From NCBI GenBank assembly GCA_002102555.1, contig MCFL01000010.1, positions 496,001-560,000 of the forward strand: a DNA stretch of 64,000 nt. Direction: 5' to 3'. A model generated the notes under the pieces. It saw nothing but the letters and a program-made list of their open reading frames with translations, did not search any database and was not told the DNA's origin. This DNA is from Catenaria anguillulae PL171 (Eukaryota > Blastocladiomycota > Blastocladiomycetes > Blastocladiales > Catenariaceae). Numbering within the stretch: position 1 is the first letter of the stretch; each line of letters opens with the position of its first letter. The translations under genes and the position numbers were made by a program. Below, piece after piece: positions 34,034 through 46,833 of this stretch.

Positions 34034-34388
34034 TGACGGATTGACATGCAATGTCGACCATGTTTTCCGAGGATTGGGCGTCACATGTATTGAGAGTATC
34101 CGACTCTTTGTCACATCCAACAAATAAGGACGATATGAAGAAAGCGATGATGACATGAAAAGAAGGAAATGAGCGGGTGGGGTAATGGTGTGGCAGGTGA
34201 TTGAACCAAAATGTCAAAGAAGAGTGGGCAATATGGATGCTCAAAAATGAACAGGAGATGGCATGGGTTTCAAACATCATCAACAAAAGCGACAAATGGT
34301 GGTATGTGATGTGACAAAAATGGAAAACAAACTGGCAGTCTACGACCCGCATGGGATCTAACCAACACACGCAATTCAAAAATGCATC
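34034..34388. other. Convergent 3' UTR region
   Basis: AT-rich DNA between a plus-strand stop and a minus-strand stop. No features seen. Confidence 0.45.
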
Positions 34389-37300
34389 TCACGACGACGG
34401 CACAAACGCAAAGTAAAAAGGCTGCTGGCCACCGCTGCCTGACCCACCAACAAGCATCCCACTCCCTGGCCGCCGTGCATTCCCATGGCACATGCCTGGC
34501 GCCGCGGATGACGATGAGGCACTACCAGGCGATCCGTTCGACCTTGCACACAACCCAGCACCGCCAGCGGCACTCGACGCGGCGTCTGCCCCTGCGCCCG
34601 TTGGAGACAGCCGAAGCATGCCTGAAGATGGCGTGCGTGTCAACAAATGATGGAGCCCAACATGTGCGTGCGTGGTCCATTCCTTGGGCACGCTGAGCGT
34701 CGCAAACAAGGCAGAGTCGGACAACCGGCGCGAGGGTCTTTGTTGAGCGCCGCTGCTGCTGCTCCCGCCATCCGGTTGTGAATTTTCGCACGACGGGTTA
34801 GATGCAGCCGCGGGGAAGCTTGCATGCGACAAGGACGATGATGACGACGCAATTGACCCCTGGCGCGCCCGGTGCAACCCACCGACGCCCTCACACGCTG
34901 GTGACACGGCCGGCGACGATGTGGCAGCGTTCAAGCACCCGCGACATCCTGCAGCTCGCCCAACGCGCGACGGAAACACACACTTTGGTTTGACAGACTG
35001 AATGATGGCGATCATGGCCTCGTAAATAAACATAAACTGCTTGCTCGACTGCACCATCATCATGCGCTGCGCACGCAGGTTGCGGACGAGAGCGGGAATC
35101 GGGTCGTGTGAGATGAGTTCACGGGCAGCAGCGATCGATTCGGGGCGCGGGACAAGAGGTGCTGGCGACGATACAGACGATGTGGGCACATTGCCCGAGG
35201 ATCCGGGCGTTGCAACAGGTGGCTGCAATGCCCTTGCCAGCAACTGCAACAAGGAATGCATTGCAATGTACGTGCCCGTCCGACCACACCCGGCCGAGCA
35301 GTGCACAATAGTGGGTCCAGGGCACGTGGCATGAAACGGCGGCAACCCAATCGCACCCTCTTGCAACGCCAGCGGAGACCCGGGATGCTGCTGCCCCGAC
35401 ACGAGCCGCAACAAGTACATGACGGAATCGACCGACGGGGCATCGCCATCGTCCCAGTCCTCAAAGCTGATGTGCGCCACGGTGAATGCCCTGGCAGGTT
35501 CTGTATCGCGCCATACGCGCAGCCACCGCCGCTTGATGCCGTACTCGAATCTATCCTCTTCGCCCCCAGCACCCGTCTCCGGATCTCTGTCTTGCGGCCA
35601 CGCAACGTGCATGCCCGACCGCCAGCCAGCTGCAAGTGCTCGCCGCGGTCGGGCCAGTACTTGATGGCTTTGCTCACCTGGATCTCGGATTCGGGAGCGA
35701 GATTGAGGATCACGGTGGCGTGCTCGCCGTGGACCATGGACCAGAAATCGCCCATGGTGTCTGGCAATGGCGCTTGCGTGGCGATAAACTCGTCGGTAGT
35801 GTAGGGAGGGTGGATACGCGAGGCGTTGATGTAGTCGGACTCGGGTTCTGCTGGCGACAGGTTGGGCGACCGGTGCGGCAGCCGCACTCGATTGTGGTCA
35901 AAGGGGAACACGTTGTAGTATCGGTTCTTGGACGTGACGCAATTGGTTGGCGGCGGAGGTTCCGACAGTTTAATGTCCTGCGGGTGCAATCTGTTAGAAT
36001 CAGCGACAAAAGCGGTTGGAGAAAATGGAGGCGCGGTGAGCACGTACAAGAAACTTGGCCTGCAGCTCGGAAATGATCCCACCCGTCGCCACCAGTGACT
36101 TGAGCCATTCGGGTGCATGCGCAGACAATCCGTTGGGTGACACGGACGACAATTGTCGAAACTTGGTTTTGAACGAAAACACGGGCGGCGCCGACTTGTT
36201 GACCTGGCTCAAGTTGAGACGCAAAGCGGGCGGACCCGATCGGCGGGCGGTCGGTGGGCCCGTGGGCGTCCCTGGCGGACGCGAGGACGACGCGCCTATG
36301 GGGCTCTTCCCAATGGGCCAATTGCGCTGGTGTGCGTGATGATGGTGATGGTTGGCGTGATGCTCCAGAGTAGCGGCTGGGGTCGGCGTTGGCGTTGGGG
36401 ATTTGCCAGCAAGATGCCGTGGAAGCGTCAGATGCAGAGATCGGTTTGGGTCAGATGATTTCGATGGGGACAAGGGCGAGTCGTGATGCGGCTGTTGCTG
36501 TGCCTTGGCTCAACAGGAACCGATTCAGATGCCGGAGTGGCCTCGGACATGACGACATCCTTTGACGGTTGCTTGGATGGAGTAGACATGGCGGCCTCTG
36601 GATTGGGGATGGCGACTTGGGTCGGGCAATCAGGCTGGGAAACGCTCGAGAAAACGCTTCAAATCCACCGTACAAGCAGTGAACCGTCGCAGTAGATGGC
36701 GCAAGCTTGGCCGCCATGTAGGGCACTGGTGATTCGGGGATTCCTGGGCTCGATGGCTTGCACTTCATGGTCAACGAAAGGCCGGCAAATGTCGGCCTTG
36801 CGGCTGCGACCGAGGGGCGACCGGGCAATGATGACGAAGATTGCGGTGCCGGAGGTAATGGACAGCAAGTGTCGTAGAGGACAATATGTTGAACATGCGA
36901 CCAACACGCAAGGGTAGCTCGGTCCACGTCCGAGGCGTTGGCGAGCACCTTGGACATGTCGAAAGTTTTACGCTTGAGCAAGGTGGTGGGGAGGCTGATG
37001 GAATGCGCGGGAACGATGGGATCATGGTGGTGGATGATGCATGTGATGGAAAGTCGATGATGTCAGTGAAAGGCCACGAAGGGGTCAAGATTGATTGAGA
37101 GAGCTGATATATGGCAAGTTGTTGGGATGGTGTGGTGGACGTGGGTCGCTCATGCGGAGCTGGGTGCGAACGCGATGCAACCTGGGGCAACACATTTGCA
37201 TCACCACCGCCACAGCACACATTCGGTTGCTGGCAAAGTGGAACAGAGCAAACCGTCGGTGCAATGATCCATTTCCCCGCCAGAGACTTACCACTCCTAC

Positions 37301-38074
37301 AATGACCATGACGACAGGATTACGCACCAGAGATTGACAGCCCCGACAATGTGACCCGCCTCGAACGCAGAGTACGGTCGCAAATCAATGAGCAAGACTG
37401 GGAACCGTTCCGACGGGTGACATGGATCATCTGCCAATGGTGGGGACGCCTTGGGACGCGTGGCGAGCAGCGCGGCAAGTGCTTGCGGCTGCATTTGGCG
37501 AAGCTGGTCGATTATGGCAGAGGAAGTGCCGGTCGGGGAAGCGTGGGGGCCCATTGAGGCCGAGGATGGTGGTGAGAGGTTGATCATGGATGGCGGGCGG
37601 AAAGGGGGGACCAGGGCGTGTGTAGCCACTGCCGTCGAGGATGATGCTAGTACTGGGACAGTCTCTGACATGGTTGGTGGTAACAGGAATGGAGATGATC
37701 GACTGAGCTCAGGAGCATGGGACGCGGTCGCGGGCGGGGAGCGGAGCGCGCACTGGCACTGCACCATGTGCTGGACGATGCAGAGGCAGCCGACGACGGT
37801 GGGGTCAAAGCGGGACCGGACCCGAACTTGGAGCGAAAGCGTGACCAAATTGCGGTAGGTTGCGGTGCTGGTCGGGTGCGTGCATGGGCAATGGGAGCGA
37901 TACGCTCAGTGTTGGCGATGGCAGGTGCACACCATGGACATGGACACCCCGGTCCGACTCGGCATCCGTGTCGGTTGTGAGGGCTGCCGGGCCTGATGGG
38001 CAGTGGGAATTGCCGGAACGAGGGCTGCTGGACATGGCGGCTGGCATTCTGAAGGGGTTGACGATGGGGAGCAT
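34389..38074 (-). CDS. Rhodanese-like domain plus tyrosine phosphatase (MAPK phosphatase, Ptp2/Ptp3/Pyp type)
   Basis: The N-terminal Cdc25/rhodanese-type module reads VLLIDLRPYSAFEAGHIVGAVNL, CLPTTLLKRKTF (across intron 36995-37327) and LYGGFEAFSRAFPSL. A His-rich linker (HHANHHHHHAHQ) follows, then SKNRYYNVFPFDHNRVRL, SDYINASRIH, FIATQAPLPDTMGDFW and KYWPD. The P-loop is VHCSAGCGRTG (about 35300-35267, catalytic Cys and Arg present) and the Q-loop region is LVRNLRAQRMMMVQSSKQF. The WPD loop reads FEDWDDGDAPS: the Asp is kept but the Pro is replaced, as in yeast Ptp2/Ptp3. This fusion is characteristic of fungal phosphatases that inactivate stress MAP kinases via a rhodanese-like docking domain. 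One-base frame changes occur near 35620, 36480-36540 and about 37810-37850. The start (MLPIVNPFRMP) is uncertain. Confidence 0.85.
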
Positions 38075-39245
38075 GTATGATGGATGAGTGAGGAGCGAGT
38101 CCAAATAAGTCGACTTTCCATTTCGGGCAAGCAGCAGCAGCACCCCAACGGACGGGGACAAGCTACTTATACGACGACAGATGCGGATGCGCACAGTGAT
38201 GATGGTTTTCTGGAATTATCAGGTCGACAATCGGCATCACCGGTGCTGTGCCAGATTTCATTCCAGACGTGGGTTCGGAAAGCGGGAGAGTGGATTTCTG
38301 AATCAAGGCAGGGGCACAGAGACACCGAGTCGACGTTGCCGGTTTCGGGAAGGGATATTTGATAGTATATAAGTAGAGTCAAGGGGGGGGAGCTGGTATA
38401 TGCTCCAAAGGAATGATTAAATGACACAGGCAAGACGGATGTGAGCAATGATGTCAACTTGGGAACCCATGAGGGACGGCAGTGACCTCACCCGTCAGTG
38501 CCTGACGGCAAAGCAGAACGAAGAACGCACCACATTCACATTCACATTCACCACCACATTTGCATTGCGGTCGATGCGGGGGAGTGTCTTGTCGTTGCTG
38601 TTGTCTGCGGATAGCCAAATTGTACATCATCTCAGATAAATTTTTGAATCGAGCAAAGGCATATTAATTCCAGGCAGATGACAAGTTGGAGTTGGGTTGC
38701 AACAAGCAACCATTGATCGAGCCAATGAGCAACGCACGAGCGATCACCAGCCATCCACCAGAACTGGACGCCTGTGATGACATTGAGCACGCCTTTCCGG
38801 AACCGTTCTTCCGGCACAAGCCTGGCCGGCCGGATCACCACTGCACAAATCACATCACACCTCTTCTTGAGCTATCATAGCTGGTACGCATATTAAAATG
38901 GACAAAGTCTCACGCGTACATATCCTCAGCGCCTGCCCATCGTGCCATCGGTGGAGAGAAACTCCGCCGCGCGGTCTCATCTGCCCCCGCCGACTGAATA
39001 ACCCTGACCAAAGCCAAAGAAAGAGAGATTATATCCTTGCTGACGGACAGAGACAGTGCACAAGTCTGTTCGCAATGAAGTTCTATCCATAGTTACGTCC
39101 TATTGGTTGTGGAAACGCAATGCAATGGCGTGACTTGCCAATGATGGGCGAGCGTGTATACTATGTAAGGATTCGCATCACACGACAGAGTAAACATTCG
39201 ACGTTTGCGAGCAGATGGGCAAGTCGTAAGGCTTGTAATGGAGCC
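38075..39245. other. Intergenic region
   Basis: About 1.2 kb. A G9 run lies near 38384-38392 and a CATTCACATTCACATTCACC duplication near 38533-38552. No gene or RNA is recognised. Confidence 0.45.
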
Positions 39246-40946
39246 TCAGCCGCGTCTCGACGTGTTGTATCGGCCGCTTCCTCCGTTCTCCCTCCGCCGG
39301 CTACTTCTTTCGAGCTCTTCCTCGTATCGACTCCTGCCGCTACGCTCACGCTCACGCTCATGCTCGCGATCCACATCCCTTCGGCTGCGATCACGATCAC
39401 GGTCGCGCCCAGCATCCCGCCGGCCATGTCCCGATCCCGATCCCTTTCCTGCCCATACCCAAACCCGCGTTCGTCGCGGAGATAGCGATCCTCTCGGTGT
39501 CGACTGCGGCTACCTGATGCCGACCCGGATGGTGCATAAGCTCCTCGAGACGCACCCGCTTCGCTTGGGTCCCGCGCACTGACCATTGCCGTTCGCGGCG
39601 ATTCCTGCGGCCGTGGCACGCGGCGACAAGGGAACCTCTTCGGTCTCATGCGTCCGCGCATCCACATCCCTGCCCGCCCTCAAATCGGCATCATGCTCAA
39701 ACACCAGTGCCGCCTTTTCAATACCTTCTACATGTGCGTCCTCAGCCTGTTCACCCTCGACTCGATACTGTGTCCTCTTTTGCAAATTGGCAAATCCGCC
39801 CACGCCGCCCGTTGCGCCCCTCCTCCTGCCCTCCATCCACTCCTTGTGCAACTTGCTGACACTCTGCGAGAAGTCGACCTTGATCCTGCGGTCATCAATC
39901 AGGACATTGTCCATCTTGAAATACGCCGCCTCGCACGCCTCCCGATCGTCAAACTCGATGAACGCATAGCACAGAGACTCACCCGTGGCCTTGTCGCGAA
40001 TCACCTCGCACGAGTGGACCGTGCCAAAACGCGAAAAGATGAGCTCGAGGTCCTCGTCGCGCGTGACGGGATTCAATTTGCACACAAAAAGCACGTTTTC
40101 GGGCGGCTTGATTTCGGCAAATGGCAGGTCGCCCATCATTTCGAGGGCAAGGGCACGCGAGGCGGCTTCCTGTGCGCGCTTGCGTTGCTCGGCGGCCACT
40201 GGGTCCAAGTTGGGGTCGTCGAGGGATTCGTCATCGGCCAGGCGGACGCGGTCGAGCACATCGGGTGGTGGTGAGGGCGAGCGCGAAGGTTCACGGAGGC
40301 CGGGCGGGTCGGGCGTTGGGTCGTCAAGGATGATGGTGTGCTTGATCCTAGAGACCAACATCAAATATGGCCGTGAGCACATGTGCGTTGTTTTTGAAAA
40401 GTCAGGAGGTATAACATACCGAACATCTTGCAATGGCCTTCCCTGCTCGTCCGTAAACACGGCATTGATGCGATCCACCACATCCATGCCCTCGGCCACC
40501 TCGCCCACAATACACGCCTTTCCATCCAAATACCCAGCCTTGTCAGTCGTGGTAATGAAAAACTGCGATCCGGCCACCCCGCGTCCGCTCACTGGATCGA
40601 CGCTGGCCATGGCCAGCGACACAAGTCCTTTGCGATCGTGCTTGTTGCGCCTCGGGTTCGGGTCGGCAAGAAAGTATTGTGGGGCAGCGGAAGGGTCCAC
40701 GAGGTGCCAAGCCGAGCACCCGCCCTTGCCTGTGCCCGTTGGGTCGCCCGACTGGATCAGCAGGTCGCGCTGCACGTTGAAGAAGAGGTGGAAGTTGAAG
40801 TACTTGAGCTTGCATAGCTTGAGCAAATTTGTGCAGGCGAGCGGGGAGGCGTCCGTGTACAGGTCGATGACAATGTCGCCGAGCGAGGTTTCAAAGAGGA
40901 TGGACATGGTTGCTTTGGGTGCCTGGATTGCATTGCCAGTGTTCAT
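39246..40946 (-). CDS. PPIL4-type cyclophilin with RRM and RS-rich tail
   Basis: This is a nuclear peptidyl-prolyl isomerase-like protein of the spliceosome-associated PPIL4 family. The cyclophilin fold starts [20 protein letters not shown] (ATG at 40907, preferred over 40946 by family alignment). It continues [37 protein letters not shown] and [14 protein letters not shown]. Intron 40348-40419 follows. Then come the PPIL4 linker ([15 protein letters not shown]) and one RRM with RNP2 [10 protein letters not shown] and RNP1 [10 protein letters not shown], then [13 protein letters not shown]. The tail carries RD/RE dipeptides ([20 protein letters not shown]), ending NTSRRG at 39246-39248. The usual catalytic Arg of cyclophilin A is replaced in the NVQRD segment, as in other PPIL4 members. 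One-base frame changes near 39580 and 39400-39440 are needed to reach the RS tail. Confidence 0.9.
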
Positions 40947-42132
40947 AGCTCGGCACAGTCAAATGTGAAATGCCGTCCGCTGGTGCATGGCATTTGCGAT
41001 TGCGAGACGTGAGTTTAGTGACCAATGAGGATCGACGTCCCAAACCCCAATCCTAATGGGCACACTCCCACCCAGGCAAGTCAGTCTAATGACTTGCTTT
41101 TCATTTTCATGACTTCACAAACTATTCGAGGAGTGTCAAAGCCAATGGAACTACAACTCTTGCATCTTGTCGCAATTGTTGACCATCACTCCAGTTGAGG
41201 TCCATCCATCAAGAACGTGAATCCACTTTCCACTTTCATTCACATCCTTGGTCATGGTTATGGGAATGCCAGTTTGTCTTATTCAGTGCGGTGCGACTGG
41301 GTGGTTGTGAAGAGGAAGAGGAACAGGCAAGACTGCATGACTCAATGATATCAAGATGGGTTGCCTCTGCTTGTCCCGTAACCAACAACCACCAGTCAGC
41401 CATTCAGTTCGCACCAAGTTCAAGGGCAACCGTGTCGAAGAGGCCACATTGCTGTTGAGAATGCAATGAACGAGAACTGCGTGTGCAAGAAGAATACCCG
41501 TGAGAGCGTGCCATTGGCGAGTTGGGTTGGGTGCGAGTGGTCAGCCCAAGTGCAAATTGGCGCGGCAAGTCATTGTGAGCATGAGTTGATGACCAACCGA
41601 AAGCAACAGCTCCCTGATATCTGGACCGTGCATGTGAGTGGGAGCGTGAGCCACTCGGCCAAGAGCGTATGTGCAGCCCAGCCCGAGTGGAGCAAAAAAG
41701 CCCAGGGAGGCGGCCGCGAATACTAAGTCAAGAGTGGGTCCCTTCCAGCACCAGCTGCTATTTACATAACGCCTTGTGTGCATGCCTTGCCCAGGTCATT
41801 TTATTTTAAGTATAGTTATGGCACGAAAGCCATTCCCACCGTCTGCCACCAACGCTCCCGAGCATCGCCAATGCCATACCTGCTCGGTACATGTAAATAC
41901 ATGCACATGCATACCTTACAATCGTTACTCCACAAGTTATCCCTCCATGTGCGGCCTTCCCTTGTGAGCCATTCAGAGCTTAATCACTCAGTCTGCGACC
42001 GAGGCCAACAACAAGTCTGACTCACTGCTTGACCCGCACAGTCTTCAACGTCACGTCTACAACACGACACCTACCCTCGCAACGAATCACTCTGCGCAAT
42101 CGACCCTCCGACACACGTCACACTCGAGCACC
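40947..42132. other. Divergent intergenic region (PPIL4-like / kinase)
   Basis: About 1.2 kb between two divergent starts. No convincing coding sequence, RNA gene or repeat; it presumably contains both promoters. Confidence 0.45.
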
Positions 42133-45100
42133 ATGACTCCCTCACCCGTCGACGCTCAGCCGGCCCATGGCGCCACCCCTCACCCTCCCTCGCACTCAAG
42201 GTCCCAGTCCCAGTCCCAGTCCCAGTCCCAATCTCAGTCTCTGACAGCCTGTGACGCCGACCCTGCCGTTGCTTCAACCTCGGCACCGCCCAGCCCTCGC
42301 TTGGCTGCCTCGACCTCCGCAAAGCCTATCATGTCTGCCAAAGGCACCGGCAATGCCGCAAACGGCGCGTCGTCGTCCAGCCCCACCACAACGCCCTCGT
42401 CGTCACCCTCACCCTCACCGCCAAGGCGCAAGTCCTTCTTGTCTCGGCTCATGCATGCCGCCTCTGGAAGTCAAAATCACGCGCACGACAAGGAACATCA
42501 CTCCTCTCACGCTCATTCGGGCCATGCCCATTCCCACTCCCACAGTCACGGTCATGCCGCGTCCCCACCGCTCCGTCCCTCGCGCTCACCCTCGCAACGC
42601 GCACTTCACTCTGGCACGCCAGGAACACATAGTCCGACGCTCGGCTCTCCCGTCTTGCGCCCTCAGCAGCAGCAGCAATCTCAGCACCACATCCACTTCC
42701 CGACCCCGCCCCCCCTTTCACCATCCGCTTCCTCGGCTGCTCTCCAACAACAGCAACATCCCATGGGGCTTGGTATCCTCCACCAGCCAGACCCGCTGCA
42801 CCCAGACCCACTCCCTGCCGTTCTCCTGACCACTTCAACTCCGTCGCCAACCTCCAATTCCTCTTCCCACCCTACGCCCATTCCCTCCACGACCCACCAC
42901 CACTCGCAACTCACGGGCGACAAGCACGACAAGCACAACACTCGCACGCCCTCCCCCGGCTCCTCACCCACCGCGTCCCCTTCGCCCCCGACGGCGCGCC
43001 GCCGGTCCTCATTCAAGGAACTCATGGCCAACGGGGCCATCCGCCTCGCACGTTCCCTGTCACCCAGCCACGGTGCCGGCAGCGGATCAGGTAAAGAAGG
43101 GCCCGCAACGTCGCCATCAAGCGAGGACTTGCCCCACCATACCGCCCACGGCCGGCCTGCAACGCCCACCTTCACGTCCATGCTACTTGGCCCGCTCGTG
43201 GCCATGGCGGGCGGCGGCCAGGGGCATGGCGCAACCGGCGGCGGTAGTGGATCCAACGCGGGCTCGGCATCGTCGTCGCCGCAGCCGGCAGTCCAGCACC
43301 CGTTTACGGAAAAGTATGGCAAGTGCGAGCGCGGGTGTATTGGGAAAGGCGCAACGGCCGTTGTGAGGGTGGCGCACAAGGTCAGGTCGCCCAGCCAGTC
43401 GAGCTTACCGGGGATCACAGGCCCAACGGGCAGTGGCGCTTTGGGGCAGCCGCACTTTGGGTCGCCATCGCTGCCACGCGACCACGCGCCGCTGATTGCC
43501 GAGTCACACGCGGCAACGGACCCCAGCGCGTTTGTGGATCAGGTGGTGGCCATCAAGGAGTTTCGCCGCAGGCGCAAGCACGAGACGGAGCGCGAGTATT
43601 TGAAAAAGGTGACTGCCGAGTTTTGCATCTCGTCGTCGCTCCATCATGTCAACATTGTGCAAACGCTCGACTTGATTCAGGACGAGCATCACCATTGGTG
43701 CGAGGTCATGGAGTATTGTGCGGGTGGTGACTTGTTTAGCACAATCCAGTCTGGGTTGATGGACGATGCAGAGTTGGAGTGTGTGTGGAAACAGCTCATG
43801 TATGGCGTGTGTTATTTGCACGAGTCGGGCGTCGCGCACCGCGATCTGAAGCCCGAGAACTTGTTGTTGGATTCCCATGGTCGGCTCAAGGTATGCTTTC
43901 TCGTGACCGTGTGCTTTTGCGTGTTGTGCTTTTGGTCGATTACTCACACGTGTGTTTGGGTGTTCAGATTACCGACTTTGGCGTGTCCGAAGTGTTCAAG
44001 ATGGGATGGGAGTCCAAGCCGCACTTGTCGGAAGGGATATGTGGATCTGGTCCGCTTCACCTTCTCTCGCTGGGCGTATCACGTTACAGCCAGTCTCTGA
44101 CTTTGAGCAAGCCATGTATCCAGCACCCTACATTGCTCCCGAAGTCTTTGAGAACCAAAAGTACGACGCCCGCAAGCTCGATATATGGTACGCCCACCCT
44201 CTCGAGCGGATGCGTGGGACACACGTTGCTGACCAGCGATTCCATGCAACTCTATAGGGCCTGCGGCATCATCTTCTATGCATGCAAGTACGGCGGCATT
44301 CCCTGGCGCCAAGCATCGTCGGACGACCCAAACTACGCCACGTACCTGGCGGCCCTCAACTCGTACGCGCGCCGCACACGCGCATCCAATGCGTCGTCGT
44401 GGCCTCGTCCTCTGCCTCATCACGTGCCAGTACTACTATTGGTGGGCGTGGCTTTGAAGCCCTCGATCGCCTGGCCCCTGGGTGTCGTGACCTCATGTAC
44501 CGCATCCTCGACCCGGATCCCAACAAGCGCATTGACGTGCATGAGATTATGCAGGACCCGTGGTTCAAGTCGATCCGCACGTGTCACGAGGACTATGACG
44601 AGGTCGATGAGGACGACAACGTTGGTGCAGACCAAAATGGACTAGTGGGTGGCAAATTGCCAAAGCCAAGGAAGACGCACGTGCATCATACCGTCATTGG
44701 CGAGGTACGCGCGGACCCTGTGGCGGTGGCCGAGGGCAAAGAGCGCAGAAAAAGAGGTGGGTCTGGCACAAGCACGGCAGCTGCGGGTGCGAGTTCAGAG
44801 GGTAGGAAGAGGGGTGAGTCGGCCGCAAGCCTTGTGAGTGCGAGTGCCGAGGGCGGTGCTGGTTTGGGTGCAAGTACGGGCGCAAAACATGATTCCGCGC
44901 ATGCGTTGGACACGGCGGCCGGCAACACCACCGCCAAGTCCGTTGCGTCGCAGCCTGCGTCGCGGTCGCCCAGCCACGAACTGCTTGTAGGTGCCGGCAG
45001 CCATGGCGCGGAATCCAAGCCCAAGCATGGGCACTCGTCCTCGTCAGCAAGCAATGGCGGCGGATCTGGCAGCTCGCGGCCGAGCTCGGCTGCGGCGGCT

Positions 45101-45256
45101 GCGTTAACTGGCCCGCTCAGCAAAATTGAAGTTGCGGTCAAGGACTTGTTGCACCAGCGGCACATTGCCGGTGGCAGCACGGGTGACCATCACCACCATC
45201 ATCACGCACATTCACATTCGCATTCGCATTCACATCCGACGGTTCCGCAGGCGTGA
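42133..45256 (+). CDS. Hal/Sat4-type Ser/Thr protein kinase with His-rich regions
   Basis: The ~390-residue low-complexity N-terminus has an SQ repeat (SQSQSQSQSQS from a TCCCAG microsatellite) and a His-rich patch (HSGHAHSHSHSHGH). The kinase domain follows: glycine loop GCIGKGATAVVRVAHK, VAIKEFRRRRKHETEREYLK with the catalytic Lys, HHVNIVQTLDLIQ, VMEYCAGGDLF, catalytic loop HRDLKPENLL, DFG in ITDFGVSEVF, and APE in APYIAPEVFE. The EFRRRR...EREYLKKVTAEFCI string is characteristic of the yeast Hal4/Hal5/Npr1 group, which regulates nutrient and ion transporters. Introns: 43891-43967, 44050-44123, 44188-44257. A one-base frame change near 44400-44440 separates the middle lobe from LDRLAPGCRDLMYRILDPDP. 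The C-terminus is Ser/Ala-rich and ends in a run of His then HSHSHSHSHP. ATG at 42133 is the first in frame. Confidence 0.88.
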
Positions 45257-45997
45257 TCCCTGACGTCTGTGGTTGGCGATGCATGTGCAGTAAGAGATTC
45301 GATCGGGCCAGCTGTTGTTTGTTTGTTTCAAGTTTCTTCCATATTCCCTACACATACAGAGTACATCCACCTACATTTCTGTCGATGTTTTCTTGTTCTT
45401 CTTTTGTTCATTGTACTTGTGCATTTTGACATAGCCTTCTTTTGGTTTCTTGTTTCCATGTCATCCATCCACATCTGCGCCAGGCCACTTGTTCGTATTC
45501 TGCGGCCGCCATGGTGGATTGCAAGCTCGTGGACCAGATACTTCCGATCAACTTGACATTTTTGCACCCGACCCAGACCCCAGCGATGTGACGTTGCACA
45601 CGTCATAGGCGCCTGTTGGATTTCGGGAATTGTGTTCACCTCCATAGCGAACAATAGCGTCGCTTGGCAATGGTATCCGTGGTGGTTGAGTGTGGGAACA
45701 AGAGGCCGTGTCATTTGCCTCGTCACAGCTACATTTTCTCCACAAAATCTCATTGTTCTAGAAATCTTTTGCAACAGACACTGTGTACTCCATTCGTCGC
45801 TCATGCCCATGTGTGTAATCGATATATACCCGGAGGATTCATTTTTTTTTTTTCAGAACGGCGACAGTCCATACTGATAACCGTGTCTTACTTTGAAGAA
45901 AGGAAAATGCAACTGTGCCCTTCCATGACAACATTGGCGAAACCGATCCGTGAAGCTTTGTATGTACAACCCACTCGCTGCCGACTGCCAACACCAA
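45257..45997. other. Convergent 3' region, kinase / GST copy 3
   Basis: T-rich stretches, including a T13 run near 45843-45855. No gene recognised. Confidence 0.45.
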
Positions 45998-46833
45998 TTA
46001 CCATTTGGTCGGGTAGCGATCAGACGCCTTGTACGCCTTGATGTTGGGATCCTGGGAAACTGCCACGTGCACTTTCCAAAGCAACGGGGCAGTTTCGGCC
46101 GAGAAAACAGGCGGTTTCTCGTCACCAAGCTGAGCGAAACCTTTGTTGAGCTCTTCCATCGCAAAGTAGAGGGCGAGCTCCACAAAGGTCAGCTATATAC
46201 AGGCGACAAAGGTGACAAGGTGGTCAGCATCAGGTCGGCAACAAAGGATCCGTGTGTGTACGCACCTTACTACCAAAGTAGAACCCGTTTCCGTTTCCGT
46301 CACCGTTTTGGGCCAAGATCCTCTCCTGCGCGCCGATAAACTTCTTGACTTTTTCGCCGTCGCGGAAGGCAATCAGCTTTGGCAACTTGGCGGGATCAGT
46401 CGCAGGCGTCGTCCACGGGTTCCAAGCAATCTCCCAGTACGAATCGAGCAACTCGCGGATCGATTCCGAGTACGAATCGGCCAAGGCCGCCGCCTCCTCG
46501 CCACCGTCAGGCATCAAGTCGTGCTTGCGAGCAAGGTAGCGCACAATGGCCCATGACTGAGCAAGAACGCGCGGTTGGCCGGTGGCGGCGTCCGTGTACT
46601 TGATGATGGGCAGTTGGTAAAAGGGAAAGGTCGGGAAGTCGCTCTCTTCGGCGCCAATGAGCTTGTATGGGATCTAAGCCAGTAAAAACATGAGGAAAAC
46701 GCGACGATGAGTGTGAGTCACTTGGGTGCAGACTAAGGGCAGGGTGCTCTGGCCGTACGGTTTTGGCTTCCAGCAGCATTCGAGTCACTTCAACGCGGGC
46801 GGCGAGACCAGGAAAGTATACGAGAGTGTACAT
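45998..46833 (-). CDS. Glutathione S-transferase-like, copy 3 (intact paralogue of copy 1)
   Basis: Three exons: 46833-46759, 46673-46266 and 46192-45998, with introns 46674-46758 (GTACGG...CTTAG) and 46193-46265 (GTGCGT...TATAG). The protein begins MYTLVYFPGLAARVEVTRML, continues IPYKLIGAEESDFPTFPF, QSWAIVRYLARKHDLMPD and AQERILAQNGDGNGNGF, and ends YKASDRYPTKW. The usual sigma-GST fold landmarks are present. It is nearly colinear with the gene at the window start, on the opposite strand about 45 kb away, and keeps the base that copy 1 lacks, so this copy can encode a full product. The function beyond glutathione-dependent transfer is unknown. Confidence 0.9.
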
